Origin: Branchiostoma floridae | Lineage: Eukaryota > Chordata > Leptocardii > Amphioxiformes > Branchiostomatidae | Length of the DNA stretch: 64,000 nucleotides | Direction: 5' to 3' | NCBI RefSeq assembly: GCF_000003815.2 | Contig: NC_049991.1 | Location: forward strand, 3,149,667-3,213,666 | Shown here: positions 1 to 49,689 of the stretch, in pieces | Layout: every line of letters starts with the position of its first letter | Position numbering within the stretch: position 1 is the first letter of the stretch | The notes under the pieces: generated by a model | What the model saw: the letters and a program-made list of their open reading frames with translations, nothing else | Told to the model about the DNA's origin: nothing | Databases searched by the model: none | Translations under genes and position numbers: made by a program

Positions 1-28
1 AGCTTAAAGAACAGCTTAAGTGTACTAC

Positions 29-37226
<37,198 letters not shown>

Positions 37227-37345
37227 TTTCACTGTTCACTGTGGCGTCCTCTGGGCTGGGTGATACCAAGTGCGGGGGTGTCGGGTCAAACGTCCTCTCG
37301 GTCGGACGGAATGATTGTGCACTTTACTCAGTGTAATACTTAAAA
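37227..37345 (-). promoter_or_regulatory. ABCC1: Candidate MRP 5' UTR and promoter
   Basis: Directly upstream of the MRP start codon: CG-containing, no TATA box seen, with GGACGTTTGACC and CACCCCCGCACTT-type stretches. Assigned by position only; the transcription start is not visible. Confidence 0.3.
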
Positions 37346-38287
37346 GTTCCGCATGACAGCGTTGCTGCACAGCAAAATTGGCCAATTGACTAAAACTTGT
37401 AAAAGTCCATGGACCACTCTGTTTATGAATGGCTTTATGGATTCTTTGAAAGTTTGACAAAAATACAAAATACAGCTCCCCGGAGCGCTAAGTTTAGATT
37501 TGCGGGCTGACTGCCTTGGGCTCCCAAATAAAGTGGCTGGTTTATAAAATGACTCACTGATATACGACTTAGAAACTGAAGAACTGGTTGAAAGTACTAC
37601 AATGTAGTAGTACTGTATAACCAAGGGCGTTATATAACGTCCTCGGTATAACAAACAGGTCGTTGAACTATTATTGTTATTATGCATATTCATGAGGTGT
37701 CCACACAATGAGAAGGTCATTAACATATTTCCCGACAATCACACACAGGTGCATGCAGGTGAGAGAAAAAAAAATGATACAATTTCAAGTTCACAAATAC
37801 TGCAATTTAAAACCAGTTTGAACTGTAAGAAAGGCGTGTAGACGAAAAAGTCGACCAAGTCGTGTGTATGTAATACTAGTTAGAAATTTGTCGCTGCTTT
37901 TGTAGCCGACGTCATGACTTGAATTTTGATCTTGTATTAAATTTTGCCACGGTGAGAAACCGTTTTCTTTCAAAACGGGTACAAGCGGTGACCAACCGCC
38001 TCTACTCTGGTTTCCCTTCAGTACCCACGTACAAATCTTTCGCCTTTTACTAAAGATTTCCGTGGAGGGGAACAATCAATGAGTCTAAAACTCAATTTTT
38101 CCCTGCCTTGTCCCGAACAGGGCTCATAATAAAACAAAGAAGGTCACATACACTGATCATAAGAACTGTGCATTCCAGCGACGTTAGCATTACGTATTTT
38201 TTTACACACTGGAGGTTTTGTGATCTTTTGTGCACAGTGTCACATAGAATACATTTCGGTGACCGTATGTCACCTTCCTCATATGTC

Positions 38288-38722
38288 TAGGGTGGGTACC
38301 GGTACGGTGTACCGGTACAAAACCGGTTTTTCTTATTGGACCGGTCCGGAAAAAAACGGGCCTGAAAAAATTCGGTGGACCCGATGTTGGGTCTATTGGA
38401 AAATGAACAGATTATATGATCAGGCATTCACACGTTTTGGAGCATACCGGTCAAATAACAAGGGCGAAGTAGTGTAGAGTCTAGTCATTTCTACCAAGTT
38501 TTACAGTAAATCGTATAGGGCCAGTTTTCAAAACGCCAGTGGAAGTCGCACAAAGCAGATTTGTTTGTAACAAAATGAACCGCATCGTTTTGAGTATCCG
38601 ACGGTCCATTCACAAGTTTTCACATACTGGATCAGGTTCAGGTTTTAGGTCCGAACCTAAACCTGATTTTCTGGATCTGGACCGTACCTAACCTGAATTT
38701 TCTGTACCGGTACACACCCCTA
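38288..38722. mobile_element. TAGGGTGGGTACC MITE
   Basis: Ends TAGGGTGGGTACCGGTACG and a mirrored CCGGTACACACCCCTA; inner GGTCC and AGGTTCAGG blocks as in the family at 31934-32377. Flanking 8-mers do not match. Confidence 0.7.
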
Positions 38723-38889
38723 GTAGTTACTAGTCCTGCTTTGCACCGGTACAGTGTGAAGAATGCAGTCTCAAAATTAAGCTTTATTATCAAAAACATT
38801 AGGGAATATGGAGTACATGACCAAAGCGCCTTTGTCAATGATGGTTCCATTGACAGAAACGCTTTGTTTGGCCATGTACTTCATTTTGT

Positions 38890-39230
38890 TGCTCTTTGAC
38901 GTACATTTATGACGTAACCAGAAAATGATCTATGACGTAACACAAAGAATGTCGAACATGACAACCAGTTTGTGTTGGGCGCCGGCATTTCGAACGATGT
39001 CGCTCCGACGCCACATTCGATTCAACTCAGAAGCACAGTTATCCCCGGTCCTTCCTCTACAAATAGTCGGAGATTCACCATCAGTTCTGGTCCAGGTAGT
39101 CAACTTTTGTACGAGAATATGACCATCTTCAAAAATGTTACATGTGGAGAAAGAGGACAGTTCCGATCTCCAGTAGAACCCGTGTTTTGTGTGGAGGAAG
39201 AGGAGCATCCTTCGTACTTCCATTTGAGTA
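38890..39230. repeat. Left half of a ~1.45-kb duplication; satellite precursor
   Basis: GTCGAACATGACAACCAGTT, TTTCGAACGATGTCGCTCCG and CAGTTCTGGTCCAGG recur in order, diverged, at 40385-40550. At 39138-39215 there are two degenerate units of the later satellite (ATGTGGAGAAAGAGGACAG and TGTGTGGAGGAAGAGGAGCA). Confidence 0.65.
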
Positions 39231-39317
39231 GAGTCAAGTCTTCGACCAGGTAGGCTGTAGTTTGAGTTGATGGACGTCTCCGTTTTCTAGATCTGTTTTA
39301 TGCAGTGTACTGTAGTA

Positions 39318-39840
39318 AGGCCACAGCAAGTAAAGTTTATGGATGACATCTGCGCGCGCATTAATTTTTGCCTGATTTCAGAAAAAAAAACAAGACTATT
39401 TTTTTTCCTTCGGAGATGGTCAACATGACGAGAAAGTTCCAAAGTATGTTGTGTTGTAGGCTAATGGCTGTACTTGTAAAAGTGACACTAGCCAGGTAGC
39501 CATGAAGGTAGTTATAGAAGTGAAACTAAAAGTTTAGTTAGATAGTTGTAAAAGTGGCCCCAATATGGAAGCCATGAGTGTTGTTGCCATGTTGGTAAGT
39601 GATACCAGTCTACCACAACTAATGTCACCTTTGCTTCACTAGTACACGTCGTGAATACAGCTAGAAATGAATGCCTGGCTTGTAGGCTGTGACACCATGT
39701 GTCGTCGCTTCGATTCTTTTCTTACGTTTAGTGCGTATATTTGGAAAATTTAGCCATCTTGTTTTTCTACCCATCTTGTTTTTTTTCGCCTTATCTCACT
39801 ATTTTTGCCGGTATCCATAAAATTTACGTGCTGTGGCCTT
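39318..39840. mobile_element. TIR element, GGCCACAGCAAGTAAA family
   Basis: Ends AGGCCACAGCAAGTAAA and TTTACGTGCTGTGGCCT. The interior (TGATTTCAGAAAAAAA, TTGTGTTGTAGGC, AAAGTGACAC) matches 48580-49100. Lies between the two halves of the duplication at 38890 and 40385. Confidence 0.7.
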
Positions 39841-40384
39841 GAAAGTGTTGTACACCGCTTGTAGTTTTTTTTTTCCATGTATTCATGAAATCTTACACGG
39901 ACGTTATCTACATTTAGTGAGATTCTCTTGGCAGATTTGACTCAGTTGACTTCATTTGAATTGCAACGTTTCCGTCGAAAGTCGGTACTCTGCGTATACG
40001 CCCCGACACTTGCGGCTTTCTTCCATCCCATCTTCACCAAGATTGTATGGAGAGAGTGACCGTGGTGGTGTTCCGTACTCTAGATGTGATCGCACTGTTG
40101 GCTTGATAGTGGGCAAGTTGAAATCCTCTGTCCACGTACAAAAATGCCGTTCACAACAAGCCTGCTATCAGCCTACTAGTATCTGTTCTGCTTGCTACTG
40201 GCTGTATAATTTAGAATATAACTGCTAAAATTGTATTCGATATTCAGCAGATATAGACTTTCTAGATCATATTCCTGTTGCATTTGTCTAAGGGAATACT
40301 TCAAGGGGAATACCTTTTTTTATTAAACTATTATAAAAAAAAGTAAAAGTGAAATCGGGGAGTCATTGTACTTTCCCCATTGTT

Positions 40385-40594
40385 CTATGACGTATTAGAT
40401 CAAACAATGTTATAAAGAACATGTCGAGCATGACAACAAGTTTTGTTTTGCGTCGTTCGAACAATGTCGATCTGACGCCGTGTTCGCAGTTTGAGTAAAC
40501 GTGAGCTAACCAAAGCAAAGTCTATTTTCAGTTCTAGTCAAATAACGTACTACAAATTAACAGCCAGATATCTCGATATTCATCTTTCTTCAAA
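40385..40594. repeat. Right half of the ~1.45-kb duplication
   Basis: CATGTCGAGCATGACAACAA and TCGTTCGAACAATGTCGATC match 38948-39010. Leads directly into the satellite. Confidence 0.6.
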
Positions 40595-43500
40595 TATGTG
40601 TGGAGAAAAAGAGGAGTATCAAATCATCAATAGCAGGTGTGTAATGCGAGAAAAGAAGAGGGGCATTCTGATCTTCAATAGGAGGTGTGTTATGTGGAGA
40701 AGAAGAGGAGTATTCCGATCGTCAATAGCAGCTGTGTTATGTGGAGAAGAAGAGGAGTATTCCGATCTTCAATAGTAGCTGTGGTATGTGTGGAGAAGAA
40801 GAGGAGTATTCCGATCTTCAATATAGCAGCTGTGTTATGTGTGGAGAAGAAGAGGAGTATTCCGATCTTCAATATCAGCTGTGTTATGTGTGGAGAAGAA
40901 GAGGAGTATTCCGATCTTTAATAGTAGCTGTGTTATGTGTGGAGAAGAAGATGAGTATCCCGATCTTCAATGTCAGCTGTGTTATGTGGAGAAGAAGAGG
41001 AGTATTCCGATCGTCACTGTGTTATGTGGAGAAGAAGAGGAGTTTTCCGATCTTCAATAGTAGCTGTGCTTTGTGGAGAAGAAGAGGAGTATTCCGATCT
41101 TCAATATCAGCTGTGTTATGTGGAGAAGAAGAGGAGTATTCCGATCTTTAATAGCAGCTGTGTTATGTGTGGAGAAGAAGAGGAGTATTCCGATCTTCAA
41201 TAGCAGCTGTGTTATGTATGGAGAAGAAGAGGAGTATTCCGATCTTCAATAGCGGCTGTTTTATGTGTGGAGAAGAAGAGGAGTATTCCGATCTTCAATA
41301 GCAGCTGTGTTATGTATGGAGAAGAAGAGGAGTATTCCGATCTTCAATAGCAGCTGTGTTATGTGTGGAGAAGAAGAGGAGTATTCCGATCTTCAATAGC
41401 AGCTGTGTTATGTATGGAGAAGAAGAGGAGTATTCCGATCTTCAATAGCAGCTGTGTTATGTGTGGAGAAGAAGAGGAGTATTCCGATCTTCAATAGCAG
41501 CTGTTTTATGTGTGGAGAAGAAGAGGAGTATTCCGATCTTCAATAGCAGCTGTCTTATGTGTGGAGAAGAATAGGAGTATTCCGATCTTCAAGAGTAGCT
41601 GTGTTACGTGGAGAAGAAGAGGAGTATTCCGATCTTCAATAGCAGCTGTGTTATGTATGGAGAAAAAGAGGAGTATTCCGATCTTCAATAGCAGCTGTGT
41701 TATGTATGGAGAAGAAGAGGAGTATTCCGCTCTTCAATAGCAGTTGTCTTGTTGTTGTTTTTTGTGGAGAAGAAGAGGAGAATTCCGATCTTCAATGGCA
41801 GGTGTGTTTTTCTTTGTGGAGAAGAAGACGAGTATTCCGATCTTCAATAGCAGGTGTTTTATTTGTGGAGAAGAAGGTGAGTATTCCGATCTTCAATAGC
41901 AGCTGTGTTTTTTTTTGTGGGGAAGAAGAGTAGTATTCCGATCTTTAATAGCAGCTTCGTTATGTGTGGGGAAGAAGAGCATTCCGATCTTCAATATCAG
42001 CTGTGGTATGTGTGGAGTATTCCGATCTTCAATAGCAGCTGTGTTATGTGTGGAGAAGAAGAGGAGTATTCCGATCTTCAATAGCAGCTGTGTTATGTGT
42101 GGAGAAGAAGAGGAGTATTCCGATCTTCAATAGCAGCTGTTTTATGTGTGGAGAAGAAGAGGAGTATTCCGATCTTCAATAGCAGCTGTCTTATGTGTGA
42201 GAAGAAGAGGAGTATTCCGATCTTCAATAGCAGCTGTGTTATGTGTGGAGAAGAAGAGGAGTATTCCGATCTTCAATAGTAGCTGTGTTATGTGGAGAAG
42301 AAGAGGAGTATTCCGATCTTCAATAGCACCTGTGTTATGTGGAGAAGAAGAGGAGTATTCCGATCGTCAATAGCAGCTGTGTTATGTGGAGAAGAAGAGG
42401 AGTATTCCGATCTTCAATAACAGTTGCGTTATGTGGAGAAGAAGAGAGTATTCCGATCTTCAATAGCAGCTGTGTTATGTGTAGAGAAGAAGAGGAGTAT
42501 TCCGATCTTTTATATCAGCTGTGTTATGTGGAGAAGAAGAGGAGTATTCCGATCTTCAATAGTAGCTGTGGTATGTATGGAGAAGAAGAGGAGTATTCCT
42601 ATCTTCAATATAGCAGCTGTGTTATGTGTGGAGAAGAAGAGGAGTATTCCGATCTTCAATATCAGCTGTGTTATGTGTGGAGAAGAAGAGGAGTATTCCG
42701 ATCTTTAATAGTAGCTGTGTTATGTGTGGAGAAGAAGAGGAGTATTCCGACCTTCAAAAGCAGCTGTGTTTTTTTTGTGGAGAAGAAGAGGAGTATTCCA
42801 ATCTTCAATAGCAGCTGTGGTATGTGTGGGGAAGAAGAGGAGTATTCCGATCGTCAATAGCAGGTGTGTTATGTTTGGATAAGAAGAGGAGTATTCCGAT
42901 CTTCAATAGCAGGTGTGTTATGTGTGGAGAAGAAGAGGAGTATTCCGATCTTCAATAGCGGCTGTGTTATGTTTGGAGAAGAAGAGGAGTATTCCGATCG
43001 TCAATAGCATCTGTTTGGATAAGAATAGGAGTATTCCGATCTTCAATAGCAGCTGTGTTATGTGTGGAGAAGAAGAGGAGTATTTCAATCTTCAATAGCA
43101 TCTGTGTTATGTTTGGATAAGAAGAGGAGTTTTCCGATCTTCAATAGCAGCTATGTTATGTGTGGAGAAGAAGAGGAGTATTCCAATCTTCAATAGCAGG
43201 TATGTTTTTTTTAAAGAAGAAGAGCAGTATTCCGATCTTCAAAAGCAGCTGTGTTATGTGTGGAGAAGAGGGGCGATCTTCAACAGCAGCTGTGTTATGT
43301 GTGTATAAGAAGAGGAGTATTCCGATCTTCAATAGCAGCTGTCTTTTTTTTGTGTATAAGAAGAGGAGTATTCCGATCTTCAATAGCAGCTGTGTTTTTT
43401 TTTGTGGAGGAGAAGAGGAGTATTCCGATCTTTATAAAAGCAGCTGTGTTATGTGTGGAGAAGAAGAGGAGTATTCCGATCTTCAATAGCAGCAGTGTTA

Positions 43501-45424
43501 TGTGTGGAAAAGAAGAGGAGTACTCTGATCTAAATAGCAGCTGTGTTATGTGTGGAGAAGGAGAGGAGTATTCCGATCTTCAGTAGCAGGTGTTTTTTTT
43601 TAATTTGTGGAGAAGAGGAGGAGTATTCCGATCTTCAATAGCAGCTGTGTTATGTATGGAGAAGAAGAGGAGTATTCCGATCTTCAATAGCAGCTGTGTT
43701 ATGTGTGTTGAAGAAGAGGAGTATTCCGATCTTTGATAGCAGGTGTGTTATGTGTGGAGAAGAAGAGGAATATTCCGATCTTCAATTGCAGGTATGTTGG
43801 TTTTTTTTAAGAAGAAGAGGAGTATTCCGATCTTCAATAGCAGCTGTGTTGTGTGTGGATAAGAAGAGGAGTATTCCGATCTTCAATAGCAGCTGTGTTA
43901 TGCGTGTTGAAGAAGAGGAGTATTCCGATCTTCAAAAGCAGCTGTGTTATGTGTGGAGAAAAAGAGGAGTATTCCGATCGTCAATTGCAGGTGTGTTATG
44001 TGTGGAGAAGAAGAGGAGTATTCCGATCTTCAATAGCAGCTGTGTTGTGTGTGGAGAAGAAGAGGAGTATTCCGATCTTCAATAGCAGCTGTGGTATGTG
44101 TGGAGAAGAAGAGGAGTATTCCGATCGTCAATAGCAGGTGTGTTATGTTTGGATAAGAAGAGGAGTATTCCAATCTTCAATAGCAGGTGTGTTATGGGTG
44201 GAGAAGAAGAGGAGTATTCCGATCTTCAAAAGCATCTGTGTTATGTTTGGATAAGAAGAGGAGTATTCCGATCTTCAATAGCAGGTGTTTTAAGTGTGGA
44301 TAAGAAGAGGAGTATTCCGATCTTCAATAGCGGGTGTGTTATGTGTGGAGAAGAAGAGGAGTGTTCCGATGTTAAATAGTATCTGTGTTATGTTTGGATA
44401 AGAAGAGGAGTATTCCGATCTTCAATAGCATCTATGTTATGTTTGGATAAGAAGAGGAGTTTTCCGATCTTCAATAGCAGCTATGTTATGTGTGGAGAAG
44501 AAGAGGAGTATTCCGATCTTAAATTGCAGCTGTTTTGTGTGTGGAGAAGAAGAGGAGTATTCCGATCTTCAATAGCATCTGTGTTATGTTTGGATAAGAA
44601 GAGGATTTTTCCGATCTTCAATAACAGCTGTGTTATGTGTGGAGAAGAAGAGGAGTATCCCGATCTTCAATATCAGCTGTGTTGTTTTTTTTTTTTAAGA
44701 AGAAGAGGAGTATTCCGATCTTCAATAGCAGCTGCTTTATGTGTGTTGAAGAAGAGGAGTATTCCGATCTTTGATAGCAGCTGTGTTATGTGTGGAGAAG
44801 AAGAGGAGTATTCCGATCTTCAATAGCAGCTGTGTTATGTGTGGAGAAGAAGAGGAGTATTCCGATCTTGAAAAGCATGTGTGTTATGTGTGGAGAAGAA
44901 GAGGAGTATTCCGATCGTCAATAGCAGGTGTGTTATGTGTGGAGAGGAAGAGGAGTATTCGCATCTTTGATAGCAGCTGTGTTATGTTTGGATAAGAAGA
45001 GGAGTATTCCGATCTTCAATAGCAGGTGTGTGAAGTGTGTTGAAGAAGAGGAGTATTCCGATCTTTAATAGCGGCTGTGTTAAGTGTTGAGAAGAAGAGG
45101 AGTATTCCGATCTTCAAAAGTATCTGTGTTATGTTTGGATAAGAAGAGGAGTATTCCGATCTTCAATACCATCTGTGTTATGTTTGGATAAGAAGAGGAG
45201 TATTCCGATCTTCAATAGCAGCTGTGTTAAGTGTTGAGAAGAAGAGGAGTATTCCGATCTTCAAAAGTATCTGTGTTTTGTTTGGATAAGAAGAGGAGTA
45301 TTCCGATCTTCAATAGCAGCTGTGTTATGTGTGGAGAAGAAGAGGAGTATTCCGATTTTCAATAGCAGCTGTGTTATGTGTGGAGAAGAAGAGGAGTATT
45401 CCGATCTTCAATAGCGGCTGTTTT
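40595..45424. repeat. 49-bp satellite, about 100 units
   Basis: Tandem array of a 49-bp unit (GCAGCTGTGTTATGTGTGGA, then GAAGAAGAGGAGTATTCCGA, then TCTTCAATA), with 45-bp variants lacking TGTG and T-tract expansions in several units. 4.8 kb in total. Units carry no stop in any forward frame, so long open frames with GEEEEYSDLQ, WRRRGVFRSS or EKKRSIPIFN repeats arise without coding meaning. Confidence 0.95.
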
Positions 45425-45916
45425 TTAACTCCATTATTTTGTTATAAATCTATATAGAGCTGCGTTTGATGCACTCTATAGTATAATCAAACTTACAAGT
45501 TCAGTGATCAGTTGGACTGGCAGGTATCAAAGTTTTCAACGAGGTTCCATAAGGCCGTTCAATTGTCCCGTTCTCTTCAAATGATTAACAGTTCCAATCC
45601 ACGTAGCTATGTTCTCTACACAATCATGTACCTATAATCTAGCAAGGTACCTACCGTACACTCTTCTTCTAACCACCAAACTACGATCACCTCACATTAC
45701 TCTTTTCTAACTACTAGTATTGTTCACTTGACGAATGCTGCAATCGTTAAACCTCAGGTCTCCATGCCCTTCTACTACACTATGTCTACAAGAAACATAC
45801 CTTTGTGATATTTAAAAAAATGACATTCGAAAAGCAATTACTCAGTTAAGAATCAGTAGCCATAAATTGAATATTGAAACAGGCAGTACTACAATATAGC
45901 CCCTGACCAAAGGTTC

Positions 45917-46036
45917 TGTCCTTTCTATCCAAAGCATATTGAAGATGATTTTCACTTTATAATGGAATGCTCTACATACGCTATTTTAAGTGATGAGCTA
46001 TTCACATTTCTCGAATCCAGTACAGCAGATTTCTAG
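45917..46036 (+). pseudogene. LINE reverse transcriptase C-terminal remnant
   Basis: Reads CPFYPKHIEDDFHFIMECST then YAILSDELFTF to a TAG. The C..IEDDFHFIMEC pattern is the cysteine-containing C-terminal region of non-LTR retrotransposon RT proteins. It is followed by a polyadenylation-like tail (AATAAAGTTC near 46287). Confidence 0.65.
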
Positions 46037-46308
46037 AGACTCGATGCTACAGAAAGATTTGTATAATCTTTAGATGCCACAATTCCCATAATGCAAAGAT
46101 AGGTAAATATATATATGAAAGACTGTTTTGTTATCAGAAGGAATACCGAAACCCATGATTAGCCCGACTCGATTATGTAACACTATATTAAATGTTAATC
46201 ATGATGTTAAGCCCTATTCTATACCTCTATTTTGTACTTTGTGTAATAGTCGTTGTCATACATTGTACCATGTACAAATGTCGTGTAATAAAGTTCTTCT
46301 TTTGTCTA

Positions 46309-47397
46309 TCAGTAAGGTTTCTCTCCAGTGTGAGCTCTCATATGCATCCTCAGATGACCCAGCTGACGGAAATGTTTGCTGCATTCATCACACCGATAGG
46401 GTTTTTCTCCAGTGTGTGTCTTCATATGCTTCTTCAGAAAATGCAGCAGACTGAACTGCCTGCTGCACTCCTCACACCTGTACGGCTTCTCGCCAGTGTG
46501 AGTCCTCATATGCCTCTTCAGAGAACCCAGTTCACTGAACTGCCTGCTGCACTCCTCACATCTATAAGGTTTCTCTCCAGTGTGAGTCCTGACATGCTTC
46601 GTCAGATTACCCAAATCAATAAACTGTTTGCTACACTCCTCACATCTGTAAGGTTTCTCACCGGTGTGGGTCCTCATGTGCCTCTCCAGATTACATAGCT
46701 GACTGAACTGCCTGCTGCACTCCTCACATCTGTACGGTTTCTCTCCAGTATGAGTCCTCATATGTGTCGTCAGATGACCCGGATGACTGAACTGTCTCCT
46801 ACACTTCTCACATTTGTAGGGTTTCTCTCCGGTATGAGTCCTCATATGCGTCTTCAGAGAACCCAGCTCACTGAACTGTTTGCTACACTCCTCACATTTG
46901 TAAGGTTTCTCTCCGGTATGAGTCCTCATATGCGTCTTCAGAGAACCCAGCTCACTGAACTGTTTGCTACACTCCTCACATTTGTAAGGTTTCTCTCCGG
47001 TATGAGTCCTCATATGCCTCTTCAGAGAACCCAGCTCACTGAACTGTTTGCTACAATCCTCACATTTGTAAGGTTTCTCTCCGGTATGGGTCCTCATATG
47101 CGTCTTCAGAGTGCCCAGATCACTGAACTGTTTGCTGCACTCCTCACACCTGTAGGGTTTCTCACCGGTGTGAGTCCTCATGTGCCTCTCCAGATTACCC
47201 AGATGACTGAACTGTTTGCTACACTCCTCACACCTGTAGAGTTCCTCACCAGTATGAGTACGCAGGTGTTTTTTCAATCCACTCATATTACGAAACTGCT
47301 TGTCGCACTCGCTACACTTGTGAGGGCGCGAAGGATCCTCTCCACGTCCATTCCTGCCCTCCTCTTGTTCCAGATGAGCTACAGCTTTGGTTGCCAT
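46309..47397 (-). CDS. C2H2 zinc-finger protein, 12 fingers
   Basis: 362 codons from the ATG at 47397 to TGA at 46309. Fingers are regular 28-residue C2H2 units joined by HTGEKPY linkers, starting with [19 protein letters not shown]; the last ends at RAHTGEKPY. Probable nuclear DNA-binding regulator; no KRAB or BTB domain seen. A 3' splice site (attactgcag) at 47417 precedes [12 protein letters not shown] in frame, so an upstream exon with 5' UTR or a few codons is expected but was not found. Fingers 5 and 6 are identical in sequence and finger 4 nearly so. Lineage-specific expansions of such genes are common. Confidence 0.9.
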   Translation of the reverse strand: MATKAVAHLEQEEGRNGRGEDPSRPHKCSECDKQFRNMSGLKKHLRTHTGEELYRCEECSKQFSHLGNLERHMRTHTGEKPYRCEECSKQFSDLGTLKTHMRTHTGEKPYKCEDCSKQFSELGSLKRHMRTHTGEKPYKCEECSKQFSELGSLKTHMRTHTGEKPYKCEECSKQFSELGSLKTHMRTHTGEKPYKCEKCRRQFSHPGHLTTHMRTHTGEKPYRCEECSRQFSQLCNLERHMRTHTGEKPYRCEECSKQFIDLGNLTKHVRTHTGEKPYRCEECSRQFSELGSLKRHMRTHTGEKPYRCEECSRQFSLLHFLKKHMKTHTGEKPYRCDECSKHFRQLGHLRMHMRAHTGEKPY

Positions 47398-47624
47398 GTT
47401 GAGTAAGTCTCCGGCGCTGCAGTAATGATAATGGAAATAATAAACATTGTATAAGATATTCAGCCATAAATAAATACTTGCAATGTAGCACTGACAGGTT
47501 TTCTCTTTAGTGTGATTCATATTACTAAAACACGAAACTGCTAGCAAATGAATATTTCTCGTTGATTACAAATCTTGAAGCCCCATTCCAAACTACAGCA
47601 TGCAACAATGCATTGTTTTTGTTT

Positions 47625-49103
47625 AGGCCACAGCAAGTAAATTTTCACGGCGGTCGGTTGCTAGGGTATTCTTTCCCGTTGCTATGCGCTTTCGATAGAA
47701 TATCGGGTTACTGGAGGCCTACTTTTGGCTACCCGTAAAATATTTGAAAATAAACAAAATGTTTTGACAAGGAAAATGTTTTCGAAATAAGATTAAATTA
47801 GCAATTTTACATACATTGAATGTTGTCGTTTGAATTTAGATAGCTGTTTTGTTTCGATGTTACTCAAAAAGACGATCATTTTCTGTTTTCAGGAAGGCCT
47901 TTAATTTGACCAAACTCTTGATAAGATAGGCCGCATGTATCATCGAAAATTCTCGTTTTTTATATTTTTCGTCATCTATGAGGAATATAAAACTTTCTGT
48001 TTTTGGGATTTTTTAATTTTTGATTCTAAGCAAAGTTACAGTCGAAAATATGCGTGAAAATGGCATTTTTCACACTTAATTACCGATAATTCAAAATCGA
48101 AGGCATTTTCTAAAAATCCCAAAAACAGAAATCTCGGGAAAATCATGCCGGTCATTTTGAGCCGTCAACGAGTTAATTTGGACTCTTCTTGGTCGCGATC
48201 TTAAACGAAGTTTGCACGCATGTCATTCCGCACGGATAGCGGGAGGGTGTAATTGATACCGGTGTAAACAACACTTACAATATTCAAGGTCACCAACACA
48301 AACGTCAGTAGCTTCGTTAAATATCACAGGTCCTAAACAAAGTGATAGCATGGATGTACTGTCCCGAAAATTGTTTATATTAGTGAAAAACTATCTTTTT
48401 TGGCTGATTCAAGGTAGTTTGGCAAGAAAGGCCATAGAGCAGTGTTTACCGGCAACGACCGCAGATGACCCCAAATAGAACACGGGTTCGGTTCGAATTA
48501 CGTCAGATGGAATATCGTGGAACAAGGTTCCAATTCGGCTAGACATGGGAGGTTTTGAGCCCGTATTTGACCACCGTGTTTATGGATGACATCCGCACAC
48601 GCATTAATTTTCGCCTGATTTCAGAAAAAAACAAGATTTTTTTTCTTCTGTAGGGATGGTCAGCATAACGATAAAGTATCAAAATGAGCAAATATATTGT
48701 GTTGTAGCCTAATAATTGTACTTGTTAATTGTAGAAGTGACACTTGCGAGATACCAAGGACTGTAGTAGTTGTAGAAATGAAACTTATTGGAGAGTTGTA
48801 AAAGTGACACCAATATGGAAGCTATGAGTGTGGTTACCAACTTTGTTGGTGATGCCAGTCTGCCACACTAGTGTCACTTTTACCACACCAGTACATGTCT
48901 TAAGTGCAGGAATGAATGCCTTGTTGGCTCTGATACCATGTTTTGTCCCTTTAGATATTGTTACAACAGTCATCACAACTTTATGGTGCCTATTTTTGAA
49001 AACGTAGGCATCAAGTTTTTTCATCCATCTTGTTTTTCGCCCTATCGCACTATTTTTGCAGTCTTCAGAGGATGTCATCCATAGAATTTACTTGCTGTAG
49101 CAT
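47625..49103. mobile_element. Large TIR element, GGCCACAGCAAGTAAA family
   Basis: About 1.48 kb from AGGCCACAGCAAGTAAA to TTTACTTGCTGTAGC, with the right part (48580-49100) similar to 39340-39840. No transposase frame found. It lies upstream of the zinc-finger gene. Confidence 0.6.
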
Positions 49104-49469
49104 TAGTGGATTATTCAAGAGGTGATTTAATTATTTAGTTCATTTATTAATCTCGAGACAAGTGGGTAGCCCCTACAACTTATTGGGAGTTGATTTCCAA
49201 GGGGTCCACCATACATGAACAACAAAACAAAACGTACGCGTTACATTCATACCAATGCAGACACACGGACGGCTCCAAATCTGACCTGCTTTAAGACCTT
49301 GAAGTAAAAGAAATGACCAAAACGAACGGACGCGGACTATGAACACGGAGCTTGTTGCACCACTATGTGTTTTGTACCATGTATGTGTAGTGACTGTGAT
49401 ATAGGTTGATAGATTTATTAGTACTCAATGTAATCTATATCTGGATTAAATTTTATGTGACTCCGTCAT

Positions 49470-49526
49470 GACCTCAATGAAAAGCGGCCTGCTGGCCGAT
49501 TTGAGTTTCTCATGAATAACTAAAGG

Positions 49527-49558
<32 letters not shown>

Positions 49559-49560
49559 GA
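49470..49560 (+). repeat. LINE-like 3' tail with (CAAT)n
   Basis: GACCTCAATGAAAAGCGGCC, TGCTGGCCGATTTGAG and TCATGAATAACTAAAGGTTC then CAAT repeats. The same tail occurs at 56598-56668. Tetranucleotide-ended tails are typical of CR1/L2-like non-LTR elements. Confidence 0.6.
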
Positions 49561-49689
49561 CAACCACTGGAAAACATACAAGTAAACTGAAGAGTCATGA
49601 ACAAAATCAGTGGTCAAAGATCAATTGATTGATAAGGTAGAGTCAGATTTAGAAATCAAACAGGGATAGATTTAGATTTCCAAGCTTTC

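Noticed and set aside
37236-38075. Minus-strand frames upstream of the MRP start as extra MRP exons
   Set aside because: No MRP similarity and no acceptor in frame; MRP1 needs no residues before MAGSQ.
40595-45424. Long open frames with GEEEEYSDLQ / EKKRSIPIFN / WRRRGVFRSS repeats, as repeat-protein genes
   Set aside because: They exist in all three forward frames at once because the 49-bp satellite unit has no stops; no start context, splice sites or family match.
40595-45424. CRISPR-like array
   Set aside because: Units are contiguous with no unique spacers, there are no cas genes, and the surrounding genes are eukaryotic.
46192-47406. Open frames on the plus strand across the zinc-finger gene
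   Set aside because: Shadow frames of the repeated 84-bp fingers; the minus strand has the clear C2H2 code.
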